20,959 bases of DNA from a bacterium. Lineage in GTDB: Bacteria; Omnitrophota; Gorgyraeia; Gygaellales; UBA12090. Location: assembly GCA_004299495.1 (NCBI GenBank), contig SCPY01000258.1, positions 1 to 20,959 of the forward strand. The letters run 5' to 3'. The stretch's first letter is position 1, and every line of letters begins with the position of its first letter. The notes beneath the pieces were generated by a model, which saw only the letters and a list, made by a program, of their open reading frames with translations, did no database searches and had not been told where the DNA came from. Both the position numbers and the translations under genes were made by a program. Below are positions 13,603-20,617 of this stretch, piece after piece.

Positions 13603-15120
13603 ATGAATGCGTATAATAGAGGAGCGTATAGCGTAGAGCGTATAGCGCATAGCAGGGCGTTGGCAGCGCTTTTTTTATTTCTCTTCTATCCGCTATCCGC
13701 TATCCGCTATCCGCTAAACGTTTTTGCCCAAGATATTAGAGAGCCCAATGTTGCCGGGCAGTTTTACCCCGCGGATAAAACTGCCTTAAGCCGGCAGATT
13801 GACCTCTTGCTGGAGAAATCAGCGCCGGAAAGAATAGGCGCGGATATCTTCTGTCTCATTTCTCCCCACGCCGGATATGACTTTTCCGGCCAGACCGCTG
13901 CCTTTGGCTATAAGTTAATCCGGAATAAGCCCTATAAAACCGTGGTCATTATCGGCCCCAGCCATTACTATGGCTTTAGCGGTATTTCTGTTTATGCTAG
14001 CGGAAGCTTCCGCACGCCTTTGGGCGGATTAGAGATTGATTCGGATTTTACTCAAAAAATAATTAATCCAGAACAGAAGATCGGTTTTATCCCCGAGGCC
14101 TTTGACAGGGAACATTCTGTTGAGGTACAGCTGCCGTTCCTGCAAAAGTCGCTTGCTGATTTCAAGATTGTTCCTATTGTAACGGGAGACTGCGGCTATC
14201 AAACCTTGAGGAATCTATCTGAAAATCTTATAAAGGCGATAGGCCAAAGGAAGGATGTGCTCATTGTTGCTTCAACCGACTTGACTCACAGCTATGATTA
14301 TCAGGAAACAGAGATAATTGACCGGATTAACTTAAGCTATCTGCAAAAGATGTCTCCGGATGAGCTTTACGCTAAGCTTAAGGAAGGCGGAGCGCAGATG
14401 TGCGGGGGCTATCCGGTGGTAGCGGCAATGCTTACCGCTAAAGGATTAGGCAATACCGGCTTGAAGGTTTTAAGCTATGACAATTCGGCGCAAGTTACCG
14501 GTAAGAAAACAAAAGGATTATGGACAGTTGGTTATGCTTCGGCGGTTATAGTCCGGGAAAAAAGCGAGGAGGTTACTTTGTTAAGCCCCACACAAAAAAA
14601 ACGATTGCTTGAGATTGCCCGCGGGACCATTGAGGAATATTTATCAAGCGGAAAACGGCTTGATTTTAAGGAAGAGGATGGACGGCTAAGAGAAATAAGC
14701 GGCGCGTTTGTAACCCTGCATAAACATAAAGAGCTCAGGGGCTGTATAGGAAATATCATCGGCCAAAAGCCTCTTTTTGAGACGGTCAGGGATATGGCTA
14801 TAGAGTCCGCTACGGGAGACCCGCGTTTTGGCCCGGTTTCCAAAGAAGAGTTAAAAGATATTGAGATTGAGGTTTCGGTATTATCGCCGTTAAAAAAAAT
14901 TACTCATATTGATGAGTTTCAGTTAGGTGCCCATGGGGTGTTAGTGCGCCGGGGTTTTGCCCAGGGGGTTTTTCTGCCCCAGGTCGCGACTGAAACGGGA
15001 TGGAGCAAGGAGGAATTCTTATCTTACCTATGCGAGCATAAGGCAGGCCTTTCTCCCGACGCCTGGAAAGACCCGGCAACCGAAATCTTTATCTTCAGCG
15101 CCCAGGTTTTCTCTGAGTGA
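13603..15120 (+). CDS. MEMO1-AMMECR1 fusion (AmmeMemoRadiSam system B-A), apparently exported
   Basis: 505 residues. Residues 1-43 look like a signal peptide: Arg-bearing start, hydrophobic core ALAALFLFLFYPLSAI and a cleavage-like end VFA-QD. Residues 45-310 are a MEMO1-family domain (AmmeMemoRadiSam protein B) with SPHAGYDFSG (H89), GPSHYYGF (H121), EHSVEVQLPFL, STDLTHSYDY and CGGYP (C267), the positions of the family's metal/dioxygenase-like pocket. Residues 325-505 are an AMMECR1 domain (protein A) with LRGCIGNI (C381). B-A proteins usually accompany a radical SAM partner, which is not visible here. The ATG at 13603 is chosen because a longer reading frame overlaps the tRNA; there is no clear ribosome site. 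Part of the signal peptide is encoded by TATCCGC repeats. Function is unknown in bacteria. Confidence 0.88.
   Translation: MNAYNRGAYSVERIAHSRALAALFLFLFYPLSAIRYPLNVFAQDIREPNVAGQFYPADKTALSRQIDLLLEKSAPERIGADIFCLISPHAGYDFSGQTAAFGYKLIRNKPYKTVVIIGPSHYYGFSGISVYASGSFRTPLGGLEIDSDFTQKIINPEQKIGFIPEAFDREHSVEVQLPFLQKSLADFKIVPIVTGDCGYQTLRNLSENLIKAIGQRKDVLIVASTDLTHSYDYQETEIIDRINLSYLQKMSPDELYAKLKEGGAQMCGGYPVVAAMLTAKGLGNTGLKVLSYDNSAQVTGKKTKGLWTVGYASAVIVREKSEEVTLLSPTQKKRLLEIARGTIEEYLSSGKRLDFKEEDGRLREISGAFVTLHKHKELRGCIGNIIGQKPLFETVRDMAIESATGDPRFGPVSKEELKDIEIEVSVLSPLKKITHIDEFQLGAHGVLVRRGFAQGVFLPQVATETGWSKEEFLSYLCEHKAGLSPDAWKDPATEIFIFSAQVFSE
13609..13651 (+). repeat. GCGTATA heptamer array
   Basis: GCGTATA occurs at 13609-13615, 13624-13630 and 13638-13644, with variants GCGTAGA (13631-13637) and GCGCATA (13645-13651). 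Each unit differs by one base from the reverse complement of TATCCGC, so the two arrays face each other as an imperfect inverted repeat across the signal-peptide codons. Confidence 0.65.
13687..13714 (+). repeat. TATCCGC heptamer array, four perfect units
   Basis: Four exact head-to-tail copies of TATCCGC inside the signal-peptide codons of the MEMO1-AMMECR1 gene, read as YPLSAIRYPL. The same unit and peptide occur in the PilW-like leader at 12830-12850. Confidence 0.85.
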
Positions 15121-15126
15121 TTCCCT

Positions 15127-15861
15127 ATGCGTATCTATTGCCCTCCTGAGAATATCTCCAAAAACACCATAACTATCCTGGATAAGGGCCAGATTCGCCA
15201 CCTGTCGCAGGTGATGCGCCTTAAGGTTGGAGGCGAGTTGCGTATTTTTGACGGCCAATCCCGGGAATACGAGTGTGTGATTAGCGCGATCGCCAGGGAT
15301 AGGGTTACGCTCGCTATTCAGGGCGTAAGGAAAATAGGAGAGGATAAAAGCTTATCTATTTCCTTAGCCTGCGCCATCCCTAAAAGGGCAAAGATAGATT
15401 TTATTATAGAAAAATCCGTGGAATTGGGGGTGGATAGAATAATTCCTTTGCGGACAGAAAGGACTATTGTAAAGATTGAGCCTGATGGCGCTCAAAGAAA
15501 ATTAAAGCGCTGGCAGGCAATTGCCAGGGAGGCGGCAAAGCAGTGCGGCAGGATAATCCTGCCTGTTGTAGATCCGGTTACGCCTTTTAAGGAAGCGCTT
15601 AGCAAGATAAGGGAATATGACCTATCGCTCATTCCTAATCTGGGGGCAGATGCCCAAAACATCAATGAGATCATGGGTAATTTTAAAGGCAGGTCTGTTA
15701 TTATTTTCATCGGCCCGGAAGGGGATTTTAGCGAGAGTGAAATAGCCCTATCCAAAGCCGCCGGGGCAAGGGGCGCTTCGCTGGGGGATTTGACTCTAAA
15801 GGTTGATACCGCGGCTATCGCGGTTGTTTCTTTCCTGCGCTTTTTGCGGTTATCTTCTTGA
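15127..15861 (+). CDS. rsmE: 16S rRNA m3U1498 methyltransferase RsmE
   Basis: 244 residues, normal for RsmE, which methylates U1498 of 16S rRNA using S-adenosylmethionine. An N-terminal PUA-like domain (about 1-70: HLSQVMRLKVGGELRIFDG) is followed by the SPOUT domain with KRAKIDFIIEKSVELGVDRIIPLRTER, RWQAIAREAAKQCGR and the cofactor-binding knot FIGPEGDFSESEI. The final knot motif reads LGDLTLKVDTA, where many RsmE proteins have LGxRILRTETA, so it is a diverged version. It lies 6 bases after the MEMO1-AMMECR1 gene and 1 base before mtaB, in one operon. Confidence 0.92.
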   Translation: MRIYCPPENISKNTITILDKGQIRHLSQVMRLKVGGELRIFDGQSREYECVISAIARDRVTLAIQGVRKIGEDKSLSISLACAIPKRAKIDFIIEKSVELGVDRIIPLRTERTIVKIEPDGAQRKLKRWQAIAREAAKQCGRIILPVVDPVTPFKEALSKIREYDLSLIPNLGADAQNINEIMGNFKGRSVIIFIGPEGDFSESEIALSKAAGARGASLGDLTLKVDTAAIAVVSFLRFLRLSS

Positions 15862-15862
15862 T

Positions 15863-17137
15863 ATGGCAAAGACATTTTCCGTTAAGACGTTGGGTTGTAA
15901 AGTCAATCAATACGAAAGCCAGGCCTTACGGGAGAAGCTTTTGGAATTTGGCCTGAAAGAATCTAAGGGCGAGCCCGCGGACATCTGCGTGGTGAATACA
16001 TGCAGCGTTACCCAGAAGGCGGATAAGGAATCTCTTGAGGCGGTGCGGCAAATAAGCCGCGACAGCGCAGGCAGGTCCCGAATATTTGTCACCGGATGCT
16101 CCGCCCAGAATAACCGCCGGGCACTGGAAAGCCAGGAAGGGATAGCCTGCGTTTTAGAAAACAGGCGCAAGGAAGATTTGCCGTCCATCATCTCGGGGGC
16201 GGTTGCGGATGTGAGTTCAGGGCCGTCTCTTTCCATTACCAGATTTCATCAGCGTACGCGCGCCTTTCTCAAGATTCAAGACGGCTGCGATAACGGCTGT
16301 TCATATTGTATCATTCCCAAGCTGCGCGGGCCGTCATGCAGCCGTCCTTTGCGGATAATCACGGATGAGGCAAAAAGATTGGCGGGGCACGGATACAGGG
16401 AAATAGTCCTCTGCGGCATTTGCCTGGGCGACTATGGAAGGGATTTGGGGATCCGCGACGGGCTGGTAAAGGTTATTGAGGAGCTGGAGGAAATTGATGG
16501 GCTGTCGCGTATCCGCCTGAGCTCTATTGAGGCCTCTGACATAACCCAGGCATTGATTGATAAGATGGCGCGTTCCCGGAAGCTTTGCCGCCATTTACAC
16601 ATCCCTTTTCAGAGCGGTGATGATAAAGTGCTGGCCTTGATGAACCGCAAGGTCCTTTCGGCCGGTTACCTTCAATTGGCGGACAGGCTGCGCCGGCATT
16701 TGCCCGATATTGGCATTACCACCGATATTATGGCGGGTTTTCCCGGAGAGGATCAGGCAAGTTTTAATAATACGCTGAGGTTTTTAAAAGAGATTAAGCC
16801 TTCAAGGATGCATATTTTTCCTTTTAGCCCCAGGAGGGGAACTTCCGCCTTTGGTTTATTAGATAAGGTTAAACCGCAGATTATAAGGCAAAGGGTCGCT
16901 AAGTTAAAGGCGCTATCCAAAGAGCTATCGCTTGACTTTTGCCAGGCGCAGATAGGCAGAGACTTGAATGTGCTTATTGAGTCAGCGCCTTGCCGGAAGT
17001 CTGGATTCTTAAAAGGTTACAGCGGTAATTATTTAAGGGTTTATATTGCCAGGATTAAACCTATTGAAAATACGGTAGTTATGGCGAAGGCGGGGAAGGT
17101 ATTCCAGGATGGATTGCTGGCGGACGTGGCAGAATAA
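15863..17137 (+). CDS. mtaB: tRNA t6A37 methylthiotransferase MtaB
   Basis: 424 residues of the MiaB/MtaB radical SAM methylthiotransferase family, which converts t6A37 to ms2t6A37 in tRNAs reading ANN codons. The N-terminal domain binds one 4Fe-4S cluster through C12 (LGCKVNQYES), C47 (NTCSV) and C79 (VTGCSAQ). The radical SAM cluster is C142-x3-C146-x2-C149 in DGCDNGCSYCIIPKLRG. A TRAM-like tail ends the chain. The LGCKVNQYES form and TCSVT point to MtaB rather than MiaB or RimO. The ATG at 15863 gives the usual MtaB N-terminus; the frame's earlier start at 15803 lies inside rsmE. Confidence 0.92.
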   Translation: MAKTFSVKTLGCKVNQYESQALREKLLEFGLKESKGEPADICVVNTCSVTQKADKESLEAVRQISRDSAGRSRIFVTGCSAQNNRRALESQEGIACVLENRRKEDLPSIISGAVADVSSGPSLSITRFHQRTRAFLKIQDGCDNGCSYCIIPKLRGPSCSRPLRIITDEAKRLAGHGYREIVLCGICLGDYGRDLGIRDGLVKVIEELEEIDGLSRIRLSSIEASDITQALIDKMARSRKLCRHLHIPFQSGDDKVLALMNRKVLSAGYLQLADRLRRHLPDIGITTDIMAGFPGEDQASFNNTLRFLKEIKPSRMHIFPFSPRRGTSAFGLLDKVKPQIIRQRVAKLKALSKELSLDFCQAQIGRDLNVLIESAPCRKSGFLKGYSGNYLRVYIARIKPIENTVVMAKAGKVFQDGLLADVAE

Positions 17138-17154
17138 AAAAGAAAGCGCTTTCC

Positions 17155-17183
17155 TTGACACAACCTAAATTATATGATATACT
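17155..17183 (+). promoter_or_regulatory. Near-consensus extended -10 promoter before cvpA-dnaG-rpoD
   Basis: TTGACA (17155-17160), a 17-base spacer, TGA and TATACT (17178-17183). This is the best promoter in the window and would drive the whole cvpA-NIF3-dnaG-rpoD run. A 12-bp palindrome GAAAGCGCTTTC (17142-17153) ends 1 base before the -35 and could be an operator half-site pair. Confidence 0.8.
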
Positions 17184-17252
17184 TTAGCAAATTTATTCCA
17201 TTAGCGGGCCCTGCCAAAATAAAAATATAACATAAGCACGATAGGAGAAATC

Positions 17253-17828
17253 ATGCCTCTTCAGGAAACGCTGGTTAAATTCAACTGGGTTGATATTGTG
17301 GCTATATGTGTAATTATCCTAAGCGCTTACAAGGGGGCAAAAAAAGGGTTTATTATAGAGATTTTTAAGCTCTTAGCGGTAGTGTTGTCTCTTTCTGTCG
17401 GCCTGCATTATTTCTCTAAGGCCAGCGACAGCCTGCTGGAATATTTTCCGCAGGTAGGAATTATTTTCTCTGACCTTATCTGTTTTGTTGTCCTGGCGAT
17501 TTTGTCTTATTTGGCGGTAACCGCGGCACGAGAGGCCATCAGGCGTTTTATCAAGACAGAGGAAGTGAGCGGATTGCACAAATGGGGAGGGCTTATTCTC
17601 GGCTTGGTAAGAGGCGCGCTTTTAACCGGCCTGCTGTTTATAGGTTTTTATTTTCTAAATGTCAATTATCTTAAGGGGAGCGTAAGCAGGTCTTATCTGG
17701 GAAGCCGGTTGGTATCGGCCGGGATAAAGGCATACGAATTTACCTTTGGCGGCATAGTTTCAAAGTTTGTTCCCGATGAAAGCCTTAATAAGAGTATTTA
17801 TGAAGTTTTAGAAGAGGACCGGAAATGA
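17253..17828 (+). CDS. cvpA: CvpA-family membrane protein
   Basis: 191 residues with four predicted membrane helices near 13-28, 34-52, 67-90 and 110-135. The FNWVDIVAICVIILSAYKGAKKGF opening is the CvpA (colicin V production family) signature, and the second conserved part is KWGGLILGLVRGALLTGLLF. AGGAGA at 17243-17248 supports the ATG. The molecular role is not settled; in other bacteria CvpA has been linked to envelope stress and colicin V export. It is the first gene after the strong promoter and overlaps the next gene by ATGA. Confidence 0.85.
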   Translation: MPLQETLVKFNWVDIVAICVIILSAYKGAKKGFIIEIFKLLAVVLSLSVGLHYFSKASDSLLEYFPQVGIIFSDLICFVVLAILSYLAVTAAREAIRRFIKTEEVSGLHKWGGLILGLVRGALLTGLLFIGFYFLNVNYLKGSVSRSYLGSRLVSAGIKAYEFTFGGIVSKFVPDESLNKSIYEVLEEDRK

Positions 17829-18772
17829 AATTATCAAAATTATATGAATTAATGGTAAGCTATGGCATCGCGCAGGACCCTCGCGGCACAAAAATCAACG
17901 AGTATTTTAAGCAGGCCAGGGCTAACTACCGTAAATTAAAAGGCGCGGAAAAGGAGTGTTTTGACAGGGAAGCCCTAAAAAATCCGTTTGCCGATACGCG
18001 GATACTCTACGGAAGCCCGGATACCCAGGTAAAGAAGGCGCTGGTTGGAATTGATATAGAGGCCCCTGAGATTTTACTGGCGGACCGGATACGGGAGCGG
18101 GAAGGGCTGGACCTGGTTATCTCCCACCATCCGGAAGGCGTGGCATATGCCGGCCTGGCTGAAGTAATGCAGGTGCAGAGCTTTATCCTGCAGAAGATAG
18201 GGATAACAAAAGAGGCGGTGGAATCATTCTTAAAGGAACGGATAAAGGAAGTGGACAGGAGGGTATCGCCTGCCAATCACAGCCGTCCGGTGGACGCGGC
18301 GCGGCTTTTGGATTTACCCTTTATGTCCTGCCATACCCCCGCGGATAATTGCGTGAATAGGTACCTGCAGACAGCTATAGACAGAAGCAAGCCGGAAAAA
18401 GTAAAGGATGTTTTAGAAATACTGTATAAAATCCCCGAGTATAGGGATGGGCTTGCGCGCAAGGCCGGCCCAAAGATTATCCTGGGCGAGGCGAAAAACA
18501 AGGCCGGCAGGGTATTCGTGGATATGACCGGCGGAACCGAGGGGCCCAAGGAGCTCTTTGGGCGGATTTCCCAGGCCGGGGTCAATACCCTGGTGTGCAT
18601 GCATTTGTCCGAGGAGCATTTTTCCCGGGCGAAGCCCGAACATATTAATGTCATTATTGCCGGCCACATCGCCTCAGATAATATAGGCATTAATCTTATG
18701 TTAGATAAAGTGGAATCGCAAGAGAAATTAGAGATAATCGGCTGTTCCGGATTTAAGAGAATTAAGCGATGA
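17825..18772 (+). CDS. NIF3-family metal-binding protein
   Basis: 315 residues. Metal-binding motifs of the NIF3/YqfO/YbgI family are visible: SHHPEG (H101, H102) and near the C-terminus AGHIASDNIGINLM (H281). An N-terminal helical part (about 1-55) precedes the NIF3 core. The family's biochemical role is not firmly known; metal-dependent hydrolase or GTP cyclohydrolase-like activities have been suggested. It overlaps both cvpA and dnaG by four bases (ATGA). A NIF3 gene close to dnaG and the primary sigma factor gene recurs in other phyla (for example yqfO near sigA in Bacillus). Confidence 0.82.
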   Translation: MKLSKLYELMVSYGIAQDPRGTKINEYFKQARANYRKLKGAEKECFDREALKNPFADTRILYGSPDTQVKKALVGIDIEAPEILLADRIREREGLDLVISHHPEGVAYAGLAEVMQVQSFILQKIGITKEAVESFLKERIKEVDRRVSPANHSRPVDAARLLDLPFMSCHTPADNCVNRYLQTAIDRSKPEKVKDVLEILYKIPEYRDGLARKAGPKIILGEAKNKAGRVFVDMTGGTEGPKELFGRISQAGVNTLVCMHLSEEHFSRAKPEHINVIIAGHIASDNIGINLMLDKVESQEKLEIIGCSGFKRIKR

Positions 18773-20586
18773 TTCCCGAAAGCACCATTGAGGAAATACT
18801 CAATCGCGTTGATATTGTTGAGTTAATATCCGCCAGCATTCCTTTGAAACGGCAGGGAAGGACATACAAGGCGCTCTGCCCTTTTCATCACGAGAAAACC
18901 CCTTCTTTTGTGGTCAGCTCCGAGCGCCAGATTTTTCATTGTTTCGGATGTTCCGCCGGAGGCAATGCCTTGAGCTTTCTTATGCAGTATGAACGGATGG
19001 AATTCCCGGAGGCGATTGAGGCGCTGGCAAAGAAGGCGGGAGTACCCCTTCCTCAAAGAGCCTCCTTTAATCAGCAGGCGCAAAGCCAGAATGCCCAGAT
19101 TTACAAGATTAATGAAGCCGCGGCGGAATTTTATGTTAATTATTTGTATTCCGCGGATGGCAAGGCGGCGCTGGCTTATCTTCTCGCAAGAGGGATTACG
19201 CGGGAAACTTTGCAGAAATTCAGGATAGGATTTGCCCCGGATAAATGGGATGGCCTGCTTACGTATCTGAGAGGCAAGCGCTATACCACAGCGCCCATTG
19301 AAAAGGCCGGGTTGATAATTCCCAAAGACGCGGGCGGATACTATGACCGTTTCCGCGGGCGTATTATCATACCGGTGATTGACGCCAAAGACCGGGTGGT
19401 TGCCTTTGGGGCCAGGGTTTTGCCTGCCCCGAGCAGGGCCGAGGGGCCTGTTTCGGGAGTCACAAAGCAGGAAGAGGGAATGGCCAAGTATGTTAATTCT
19501 CCGGAAACCCCGGTTTATACAAAAGGAAAAATCCTTTTCGGCTTAAGCGCGAGCTCCGAGGCAATCCGCGCGGCGGATCTCACGGTAATTGTGGAAGGTT
19601 ATTTTGACCTGATTGCCATGTATCAGGCGGGAATCAAGAACGTCGCCGCGCCTTGCGGAACCGCATTAACCGTAGAGCAGATTCGCCTGCTTAAGCGTTA
19701 CAGCCAGAATGTGGTGATGGCCTATGACGCGGATAGTGCCGGGCAGATGGCCGCCTTGAGGAGCTTGGGCCCTTTGGCGGAGGAGGGCATGCGGGTAAGG
19801 GTGGCAAGCTTGCCTGGCGGTTATGACCCGGACAGCTATGCGCGCGCCTTTGGCCGGGAGAAATTCCTGGAGTTAATCGCTAGCAGCAAAGATGTCTTTG
19901 ATTACAAGTTAGGGGCTTTGAAATCCCGGTATAATCCCGCCAATCTTAGCGATAAGGCGGCGATTGCCTCAGAGATGCTCTCTTTAATAATTAAATTCAA
20001 TAACGAGATTTTAAAATCAGCCTATTTGAAAAAGCTGGCAGAGGGGCTGAAGGTTGACGAGGGGGCGCTGCTTTCGGAGTTAAAGAAGATAAGTGCCCGG
20101 CCCCAGGGCGCGCAGGCTGCCGGACGGACGGCCGCGGTACATCCTGTGTCGCCGCTGCTAAATTCGCTTCCCACAGAACGCCTGCTGGTTAAGCTGATGC
20201 TGGAGGAGTCGGAGATTATTGAGCATCTGAAGGAGAGGATAGCCCCTTGCGATTTTCGGGACAGCGCCTTAAGCAGGATTGCCTCACGGATATTTGATTT
20301 ATCCGGCTCAGGAAAGAAGGTTGACGCCAAAACCATTATAGGCCAATTTGAAGACGCGCGGATGTCAAAAATTATCTGCGAGCTGACCGCCTGCGAAGGG
20401 CCTAAGGTAACCGACAGGCATAAGCTTATTAATGATTGCATCGGCCGCCTGAAAGATGATATGCGTAAAATTAAACAGCGGGAAATATCGGAACAGATAA
20501 GATTGGCAGAGGCAAGCAAGAACGAGTTCCGCCTAAGAGAGCTATTAACAGAATTTCAGTCTTTGTCCCGGACCAGAAAAACCTAA
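18769..20586 (+). CDS. dnaG: DNA primase DnaG
   Basis: 605 residues; synthesises RNA primers at replication forks. The N-terminal zinc ribbon has C37, H40, C58 and C61 (CPFHHEKTPSF, HCFGC). The core RNA-polymerase domain follows, with the TOPRIM metal site E276 (VEGYFD), D320-A-D322 (AYDADSAG) and D353-P-D355. The C-terminal 150 residues form the helicase-interacting domain (LPTERLLVKLMLEESEII). Between FGARVL and AKYVNSPETP there is an extra 20-residue segment at 219-238. Its start overlaps the NIF3 stop; rpoD follows within 32 bases. Confidence 0.96.
   Translation: MIPESTIEEILNRVDIVELISASIPLKRQGRTYKALCPFHHEKTPSFVVSSERQIFHCFGCSAGGNALSFLMQYERMEFPEAIEALAKKAGVPLPQRASFNQQAQSQNAQIYKINEAAAEFYVNYLYSADGKAALAYLLARGITRETLQKFRIGFAPDKWDGLLTYLRGKRYTTAPIEKAGLIIPKDAGGYYDRFRGRIIIPVIDAKDRVVAFGARVLPAPSRAEGPVSGVTKQEEGMAKYVNSPETPVYTKGKILFGLSASSEAIRAADLTVIVEGYFDLIAMYQAGIKNVAAPCGTALTVEQIRLLKRYSQNVVMAYDADSAGQMAALRSLGPLAEEGMRVRVASLPGGYDPDSYARAFGREKFLELIASSKDVFDYKLGALKSRYNPANLSDKAAIASEMLSLIIKFNNEILKSAYLKKLAEGLKVDEGALLSELKKISARPQGAQAAGRTAAVHPVSPLLNSLPTERLLVKLMLEESEIIEHLKERIAPCDFRDSALSRIASRIFDLSGSGKKVDAKTIIGQFEDARMSKIICELTACEGPKVTDRHKLINDCIGRLKDDMRKIKQREISEQIRLAEASKNEFRLRELLTEFQSLSRTRKT
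19423..19482 (+). other. In-frame insertion in the DnaG core, about 20 residues
   Basis: Residues 219-238 (PAPSRAEGPVSGVTKQ onward) sit between FGARVL and AKYVNSPETP, where typical DnaG proteins have only a few residues such as DGTP. The DNA is GC-rich and holds small inverted parts (GCCC/GGGC and GGCC/GGCC), resembling a dispersed repeat caught in the gene. It keeps the frame, so the primase is presumably functional. Confidence 0.55.
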
Positions 20587-20617
20587 CCCGGATTGAAATC
20601 AAGAAAGAAGGTGGGAT

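Noticed and set aside
14000..14013. 14-bp palindrome GCGGAAGCTTCCGC in the MEMO1 part
   Set aside because: It lies in conserved coding sequence (SGSFRTP), has no loop, and no second copy was noticed; probably chance.
17142..17153. GAAAGCGCTTTC as a terminator after mtaB
   Set aside because: It leaves only a tiny stem and no T-run follows; it is better viewed as a possible operator beside the -35 box.
18277..18690. 137-codon reading frame on the - strand in the NIF3 gene
   Set aside because: A shadow of the + strand codons; no family features.
20022..20519. 165-codon reading frame on the - strand in dnaG
   Set aside because: Antisense to the DnaG C-terminal domain and Ser-rich low complexity, as expected for a shadow frame.
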